Below, in pieces: positions 51,001 to 60,000 of a DNA stretch of 64,000 nucleotides. The first letter of the stretch is position 1. The number at the start of each line of letters is the position of its first letter. The translations under genes and the position numbers were made by a program. Below the pieces are notes generated by a model. The model was given only the letters and a program-made list of their open reading frames with translations. It did not search any database and was not told the DNA's origin. The stretch covers positions 124,001 to 188,000 of the forward strand of contig JBMNGP010000034.1 of assembly GCA_050949905.1 (NCBI GenBank), written 5' to 3'. The stretch is from DUML01 sp050949905. GTDB lineage: Bacteria; Bacillota; Desulfitobacteriia; Desulfitobacteriales; Syntrophobotulaceae.

Positions 51001-54000
51001 TTAAACGGCGACGAAGGCGACGACACCTTCAGTTTCGCCGATAATGTGGTCTTAAACGGTGAGATTAATGGCGGAGCAGGACTGGACACCCTCGACTACA
51101 GCCGTTACGGCACCGCCCGTCATATAACAGTTCTAGGCTGGGATAACGATGGCTATCATGGAGCTCAGTCCGGTATCCCTGACAGGGATACCCCGGCCGG
51201 GCCGTTCTGTACTATAATTGACGGCTTCACCGGAATTAAGCGGATTATAGGTTCTCCGCTGGAGGAAATAAACGGAGACAAACTTTACAGCATCCTGGAG
51301 GTAAGCGGCGAGTGGACTTTAGATGGGGATAACAGTATTTATAAGGCCAAAAATGCAGTAGATACAGGAGGTAACCCCATTACCCTAAACTTTATCAATT
51401 ATGACTTCCTTTACGGCAGCAATCTTGATGACAGCTTTACCCTGGTAGGTGAGGAATACGGGCGCTTATTCGGCGGTACCGGCCATGATTCCTTTATCCT
51501 CTTGGACGGCGCTTCTCTGAAGGGCGATATTGACGGCGGCGGCGGCAATAACTCCTTGGATTACCGTGCTTACACCACAGGCGTAACAGTTCACCTTTCC
51601 ACCTTTACAGCTACGGGCATCAGCCGTTCCGTCATTGGGATAAACATTGTCTACGGCGGCCAGGGAGATGATCACTTAATTGGCGACAACGGAGACAATA
51701 TTTTGGCCAGCACCGGCGGCAACGATGTCCTGGAAGGCGGATACGGCAATAATACTTACCTGATTTTTGAAGGCTTTGCTAATGTTCAAATCATTGAAAC
51801 ATACTTAGGCGAAGATACCTTGGACTTCTCCAATGTTACCTCCGATTTAATCTTTAAACTGAATGACAAGCTAGTCAACAAAATAAGCGGGGGAGCAATA
51901 AGCGGTACTTTAAGCTACGGCGGGGAAGGGTCGGCAGAAAATAGCCGGGGCGATAAGATCAAAACCTTTGTCGGCGGCCAAGGAAAATCCAGCTTTATTT
52001 TGGCAGACGGTTATGTCCTGCCGGCAGGCACAAAGATTGACGGCGGACCGGGCTTGGCCATAATAGACTTCTCTAATTACGGCCAGGCAAGGGACGTAAG
52101 GCTCACGGCTGCAGAAACCGACGGCTTCGCCGGAGAGCAGGCGGCCATACCCGGCGGGTTTGTTAGAATTGACAAAATCATTGGTGATCTCAGCAATGAA
52201 AACACCTTAACCGGCATGGCTGAGAACAGCACCTATACTTTTAGCAAGATTCTGGATGGGACCACAGGAGAGTACGTAGATCTGCATACCGTAACTGTAA
52301 ATGGAATTACTTTGGTGATTGAGAATTATCAACATCTGATTGGTGGCAGTGGAGATGATACCTTCGTCTTTAGCGGCAACGGCAGCTTAACAGGCAGCAT
52401 TAACGGCGGCGGAGGAATTAACTGGCTGGATTATACAACTTATGGAACCGGCGTAGGAGTAACCGTCGATCTGGCGGCAAATCTAATACCCGGCTTAACC
52501 GGTACTCTTAAGAACGTTAATAATATTATCGGTACACCTTATAATGACACCCTGCTGGGCAATGATGCCCCGAATATCTTAATCGGCGGCAGCGGCAATG
52601 ACCGTCTGGAAGGCCGGGGCGGCCATAACACCTACATCTTTGCAGCCGGCTGGGGAGAAGATATCGTTCTGAACACTTCGGGGCAAGGAACCTTAGACTT
52701 CAGTGGGCTAAGCGCAAACCTCAGCGTAGAACTTGCGGCCTACTTGAAGGCGGACTTAAGTACTTGGCCTACAATAAGCGACGGTACTTACTCCGTAAAA
52801 TTTGACGGTATAAGCCTCCTTAAGACCGGTTCTGGCAACGATATATTTAATATCGGCGGCAATTACGCCCTGGATATCGAGAGCGGCTTAGGAGACGATA
52901 CCTATAACTTAAGCGATACAGGAACCCTGACCGGGAACATCGAGAGCGGCGCAGGAAACGATACTTTCAATCTCTTGGACAGCGCTCAAGTTCAGGGGAA
53001 TATCGAAAGCGGGGCAGGGGATGATACCTTTAACTTTGCCGGCAGCGCCAGAGTACTGGGTAAGATCGACGGCGGAGCAGGCAGCAACACCTTGGACTTC
53101 GCAGCTTACGGTTCAAGTCTGACCATTAACCTGGCGGCTAGGCAGGTTACCAATCCTCTCGCTAATCCTGCGGTGTCAACTGTTCTAAATGAATTCGACA
53201 ATATCCAGAAAGTAATGGGCAGTTTGGCCGGTATAAACGATACCATCCAGGGCTCCAACGAAACAACAATCTATAACATCACCGGCGAAAACAGTGGAAA
53301 CATAACTTGGAACAGCGCAGCTAACCCCACTCTTACCATTACCATAGAATTTATGGGTATTGAAAACCTCCTGGGCGGCAGCGGCAACGATACCTTCGCC
53401 TTCACCGAAAACGGCCAACTAAGCGGAAATATCGGAGGCGGTGCCGGTGAGAACTGGCTGGATTACAGCGGCTTTAACCAAGAAAGCCTGCCGGAAGAAG
53501 AGCGGGGAGTAAACGTCAACCTCTTAGAAGGCCTAATTCAGGGTCTGACAGGGCTTCTAAGCGGAGTAAACAACATCATCGGCACCAACTATAACGACGT
53601 TTTAATAGGCAACCTGGCCAATAACATCATACTGGGCTTAGGCGGCAACGACACCATCAAAGGCATCGGCGGCCAAAACATCATCGAGGGCGGAGCAGGC
53701 AATGATAAGCTCTACGGGGGCAGCGGCAGCGACAAATTCATCTTTGCCGGCGACTGGGGTCAAGATACCCTCTATGACTACGAAAACGAAAGCGGACAGG
53801 CAACCGGTGAGGGAAGCTATACCCTGGACTTTTCGGGTCTTACCGGGACTGCTAAGCTCACCCTGACCTTTGCCCAGCAGAGTTTAAGCGGAGAAATCTT
53901 CGATACCCTGGCAATAACCGATGCCCTTAACCCCTTAGACCCGGACGAACTGGAAAACTCCAACAAACTGGATTACGCCAGCAAATTCCCCGGAATACTA

Positions 54001-57000
54001 AAAGCCGTTTATGCCGGCTCGGGGAACGACACTTTTAACCTTGAGGGCTTAAGCGAGGGCAGAACCACTTCCCTCTATGGCGGGGCAGGGGATGACACCT
54101 TCCTGATTAACGCAGTTACTTCCGTATCCCTCTATGGCGGAAACGGAGCAGGCGACCTTGCGGACGGAAACGACAGCTTCATCTTTGCGCCCGGCGCAGT
54201 CCTAAAGGGAGTCTTAGACGGCGGAAACGGCAACAACACTCTGAACTTTAGCTTGTACACCGAAGCTATAGATATAATCCTCACAGGACTAGGCCAGCTA
54301 ACGGGCTACCAAGGAAAAGGAAACTTAGCAGGAGCGGCCAACAGCATAATAGCCCAATTCACCAACATCACAGACCTTAAGGGCAGCAGTTCTGCCGGCG
54401 GGAGAGACAGCTTAACCGGGCTTAACAGCGGTGGTAGCTTCAGCTTAGGAACCGGCGCAACAAGCGCTGCCTACCAAACCGGTGCTAGAATTCTCACCTT
54501 CAGCGGCTTTGAAGTCTTAAGAGGCGGCAGCGGGGAGGACACCTTCAGCATCGGCGGGGAACAAACTTACGATCTTGATGGCGGAGCAGGCAACGATACC
54601 TTCATCTTCCTGGATAACGCCAAACTAAACGGGAACTTAAACGGAGGCTTAGGCAGCAATAGCTTGGATTTGACTGACTATCTGGAGAAGCTGAACCTAA
54701 TCTTAAGCGGGCTGGGTGAAAATATTGGATTTAGCGGAACCATTGAAAAAATAACAGACAGCGGTGCAGGAACCGTTAAGACCTTAATCGGAACCTTTGT
54801 CAACATCACCAATTTAATAGGCGGCAGTTCAGCTGACGATACCTTAACAGGTCTGGCTCAGAATGCAACCTGGCAAATCGGAACAGGCAACCGGCATCAA
54901 TATATGGCGGCTAACCGCAGCTTAGGCTTCTTTGGTTTCGAAAACCTTCTAGGCGGCAGAGGCAATGACATCTTCAAGTTTGCCGACGGCGGAGCCTATT
55001 CCGGCAGAATAGACGGAGGAGCAGGCTACAACACCTTAGATTACACTTCTTACACCACCCCCAGAAACATCATCTTAAGCGGCCTGGGCAGCCTGGGCGG
55101 CTTGGCAGGAAACGAAGTGGGCAGTGCCGGCGGTACGGCCAGCTTAGTCGGAGGGTTCACCAATATTCAGCACTTCCTGGGCAGTGCCGGAAACGGCGAC
55201 TCCTTAACAGGCAAAACAGATGAAACCGGTACCTGGGACATTAATGGAAGCACCGTAGTATACACTACAGCCACAACCTTTAACAACTATCAATTATCCT
55301 TTACGGGGATAGAAATCTTAACGGCCGGCGACCAGGGAGATACCTTTAACTTAACCGGCACAGTACCTTACTCCTTAAAAGGCGGCTTAGGAGACGACAC
55401 CTATAACTTAAGCGGTACAGGAACCCTGACCGGGAACATTGAAAGCGGCGCAGGAAACGATACTTTCAATCTCTCAGACAGTGCACGAGTCCAGGGGAAC
55501 ATTGAAAGCGGCGCAGGTGATGACATATTCAATCTCTTAGACAGCGCTCAAGTACAGGGGAATATCGAAAGCGGCGCAGGGGATGATACCTTCAACTTTG
55601 CCGGCAGCGCCAGAGTACTGGGCAGCCTCGACGGCGGAGCAGGCAGCAACACCTTAGACTTTGCAGCTTACGGCTCAAGTCTGACCATTAACCTGGCGGC
55701 TATGCAGGTTACCAATCCTCTCGCTAATCCTGCGGTGTCAACGGTTCTAAATAAATTCGATAATATCCAGAAAGTGAAGGGCAGTCTGGCGGGTACAAAC
55801 GATACCATCCAGGGCTCCAACGAAACAACAATCTATAACATCACCGGCGAAAACAGTGGAAACATAACTTGGAACAGCGCAGCTAACCCTGCTCTTACCC
55901 TTACCATAGAATTTATGGGTATTGAAAACCTCCTGGGCGGCAGCGGCAACGATACCTTCGCCTTCACCGAAAACGGCCAACTAAGCGGAAATATCGGAGG
56001 CGGTGCCGGTGAGAACTGGCTGGATTACAGCGGCTTTAACCAAGAAAGCCTGCCGGAAGAAGAGCGGGGAGTAATCGTCAACCTCTTAGAAGGCCTAATT
56101 CAGGGTCTGACAGGGCTTCTAAGCGGAGTAAACAACATCATCGGCACCAACTATAACGACGTTTTAATAGGCAGCCTGGCCAATAACATCATACTGGGCT
56201 TAGGCGGCAACGACACCATCAAAGGCATCGGCGGCCAAAACATCATCGAGGGCGGAGCAGGCAATGATAAGCTCTACGGGGGCAGCGGCAGCGACAAATT
56301 CATCTTTGCCGGCGACTGGGGTCAAGATACCCTCTATGACTACGAAAACGAAAGCGGACAGGCAACCGGTGAGGGAAGCTATACCCTGGACTTCTCGAGT
56401 CTTGCCGGGACTGCTAAGCTCACCCTGACCTTTGCTCAGGAAAGCTTAAGCGGAGAAATCTTCGATACCCTGGCAATAACCGATGCCCTTAACCCCTTAG
56501 ACCCGGACGAACTGGAAAACTCCAACAAACTGGATTACGCCAGCAAATATCCTGGAATACTAAAAGCCGTTTATGCCGGCTCGGGGAACGACACTTTTAA
56601 CCTTGAGGGCTTAAGCGAGGGCAGAACCACTTCCCTCTATGGCGGGGCAGGGGATGACACCTTCCTGATTAACGCAGTTACTTCCGTATCCCTCTATGGC
56701 GGAAACGGAGCAGGCGACCTTGCGGACGGAAACGACAGCTTCATCTTTGCGCCCGGCGCAGTCCTAAAGGGAGTCTTAGACGGCGGAAACGGCAACAACA
56801 CTCTGAACTTTAGCTTGTACACCGAAGCTATAGATATAATCCTCACAGGACTAGGCCAGCTAACGGGCTACCAAGGAAAAGGAAACTTAGCAGGAGCGGC
56901 CAACAGCATAATAGCCCAATTCACCAACATCACAGACCTTAAGGGCAGCAGTTCTGCCGGCGGGAGAGACAGCTTAACCGGGCTTAACAGCGGTGGTAGC

Positions 57001-60000
57001 TTCAGCTTAGGAACCGGCGCAACAAGCGCTGCCTACCAAACCGGTGCTAGAATTCTCACCTTCAGCGGCTTTGAAGTCTTAAGAGGCGGCAGCGGGGAGG
57101 ACACCTTCAGCATCGGCGGGGAACAAACTTACGATCTTGATGGCGGAGCAGGCAACGATACCTTCATCTTCCTGGATAACGCCAAACTAAACGGGAACTT
57201 AAACGGAGGCTTAGGCAGCAATAGCTTGGATTTGACTGACTATCTGGAGAAGCTGAACCTAATCTTAAGCGGGCTGGGTGAAAATATTGGATTTAGCGGA
57301 ACCATTGAAAAAATAACAGACAGCGGTGCAGGAACCGTTAAGACCTTAATCGGAACCTTTGTCAACATCACCAATTTAATAGGCGGCAGTTCAGCTGACG
57401 ATACCTTAACAGGTCTGGCTCAGAATGCAACCTGGCAAATCGGAACAGGCAACCGGCATCAATATATGGCGGCTAACCGCAGCTTAGGCTTCTTTGGTTT
57501 CGAAAACCTTCTAGGCGGCAGCGGCAATGACATCTTCAAGTTTGCCGACGGCGGAGCCTATTCCGGCAGAATAGACGGAGGAGCAGGCTACAACACCTTA
57601 GATTACACTTCTTACACCACCCCCAGAAACATCATCTTAAGCGGCCTGGGCAGCCTGGGCGGCTTGGCAGGAAACGAAGTGGGCAGTGCCGGCGGTACGG
57701 CCAGCTTAGTCGGAGGGTTCACCAATATTCAGCACTTCCTGGGCAGTGCCGGAAACGGCGACTCCTTAACAGGCAAAACAGATGAAACCGGTACCTGGGA
57801 CATTAATGGAAGCACCGTAGTATACACTACAGCCACAACCTTTAACAACTATCAATTATCCTTTACGGGGATAGAAATCTTAACGGCCGGCGACCAGGGA
57901 GATACTTTTAACTTAACCGGCACAGTACCTTACTCTTTAAAAGGCGGTACAGGAGACGACACCTTTAACTTGGGCGGCACCGGGACTTTAAGCGGGAATA
58001 TCGACAGCGGCGCAGGAAACGATACTTTCAATTTCTTAGACAGCGCTCAAGTTCAGGGGAATATCGAAAGCGGGGCAGGGGATGATACCTTTAACTTCGC
58101 CGGCAGCGCCAGAGTACTGGGTAAGATCGACGGCGGAGCAGGCAGCAACACCTTGGACTTCGCAGCTTACGGTTCAAGTCTGACCATTAACCTGGCGGCT
58201 AGGCAGGTTACCAATCCTCTCGCTAATCCTGCGGTGTCAACTGTTCTAAATAAATTCGATAATATCCAGAAAGTAATGGGCAGTTTGGCCGGTACAAACG
58301 ATACCATCCAGGGCTCCAACGAAACAACAATCTATAAAATCACCGGCGAAAACAGTGGAAACATAACCTGGAACAGCGCAGCTAACCCCACTCTTACCCT
58401 TACCATAGAATTTATGGGTATTGAAAACCTCCTGGGCGGCAGCGGCAACGATACCTTCGCCTTTATCGGCAGCGGCAGAATAACAGGCTCCATTAATGGC
58501 GGCGGTGGCAGCAATACTTTGGATTACAGCAGCTATGACTTGGGAGACCATAGCGGAGTAACAGTAGATCTCAGCAGCGGAAAAGCTACGGGAGTCGCGG
58601 AAGAAGCAGACGGAACTCCTAAGGCAGGAAAGGTGCAAAATATCCTGAACTTGATAGGCAGTAGGTTTAACGACTATTTAACCGGCAATAATCTCAATAA
58701 CCAGATTGACGGCCGGGGCGGCAATGACACTCTGGTCGGTCTTGGCGGTAATGACACCTATATCTTTGGTCCTGATTGGGAGCCGGGGACAACAACGACA
58801 GTTATTGAAGCTATTAATGGCGGAGTGGATACCTTGGACTTCTCCGGTCTCGCCTTTGACCTAACCTTTATCTTGACCGAGAGTGGCGGCTCAGTAAGCG
58901 GAGATTCCGGCAGCGGAGTTCGTATTGTTCAATATAGCGGAGAAGTCTTGGAGAACTTCATTGCCGGGGCAGGCAACGATACCTTTAATTTCCTGAATAG
59001 AGCGGTCGCCGGTAATATCCAAGGCGGGGCAGGATATAATACCCTGGATTTCAGCGGCTATGCCTCGGCAGTGAACATCAATTTAGAAATCTCTGCGGCA
59101 GCAGCTGAGTCAGCAAATGGCCGGGTAACAATCCTAAACTTCTTCGCTGAAATTCTAAGTTTTATCGGCAGCGAGCATGAAGACAGCCTAACAGGCTATA
59201 ACTCGGAGACACTTTATGAAATATCAGCGGAAAATACCGGTAAAATAAATACGGTCATTGATTTTGCGAGCATGGAAAACCTCCTGGGCGGCAGCGCTGA
59301 CGACACCTTTAAGATCATAGGTGGCGGCCATCTAACAGGTTTCCTTAACGGCGGCGGCGGAATTAATACTCTGGATTACAGTGAGTATGACTTGGGAGAT
59401 GAGAGCGGCGTAATCGTTAATCTGGCTACAGGGTCAGCCACAGCAATCGGCAGCGGAGCGGCAGGAATGCTCAGCGGCATCCACAACCTGGTTAGCTCAC
59501 CCTATGCCGATAGCTTTACCGGCCATGAGAACGCAAACAATACCTTTATCTTTATAGACAACTGGGGCAACGATACGGTTAATCCCGGCGGCGGCTTCAA
59601 CACTCTCGATTTCTCCCGCCTGACAGTTAACCTCAGCATAACCCTGGACAGCTTCCAGGAGCTTATCGATAGCGAACTAATAAGGCGCTATCAGGTAGAT
59701 GTTAAGCACCTCGATCCAAACAGCGGAGCCATTTTAAACAGCCTCCTGGTCACCTGGCAAAAGCACAATAACCTCATCCAAACAATCTACGGCAGCCAGG
59801 GAGAAAACAATTACTATCTCCTGGCCGATTACGCTACATCCCTGTACGGGGGAGAAAGCAACGATACCTTCACCTTTGCCGACCAGGTAACACTCACGGG
59901 GCTAATCGACGGTCAAGGCGGCCTAAACACCCTGGACTTGAGCGCTTACCGCACACTCAGGGATATAACCCTGACCGGACTGGGTAATGTAAGCGGCTTT

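Noticed and set aside
52882..58460. CRISPR array
   Set aside because: The repeats are long, coding and directly adjacent, without short repeats separated by unique spacers.
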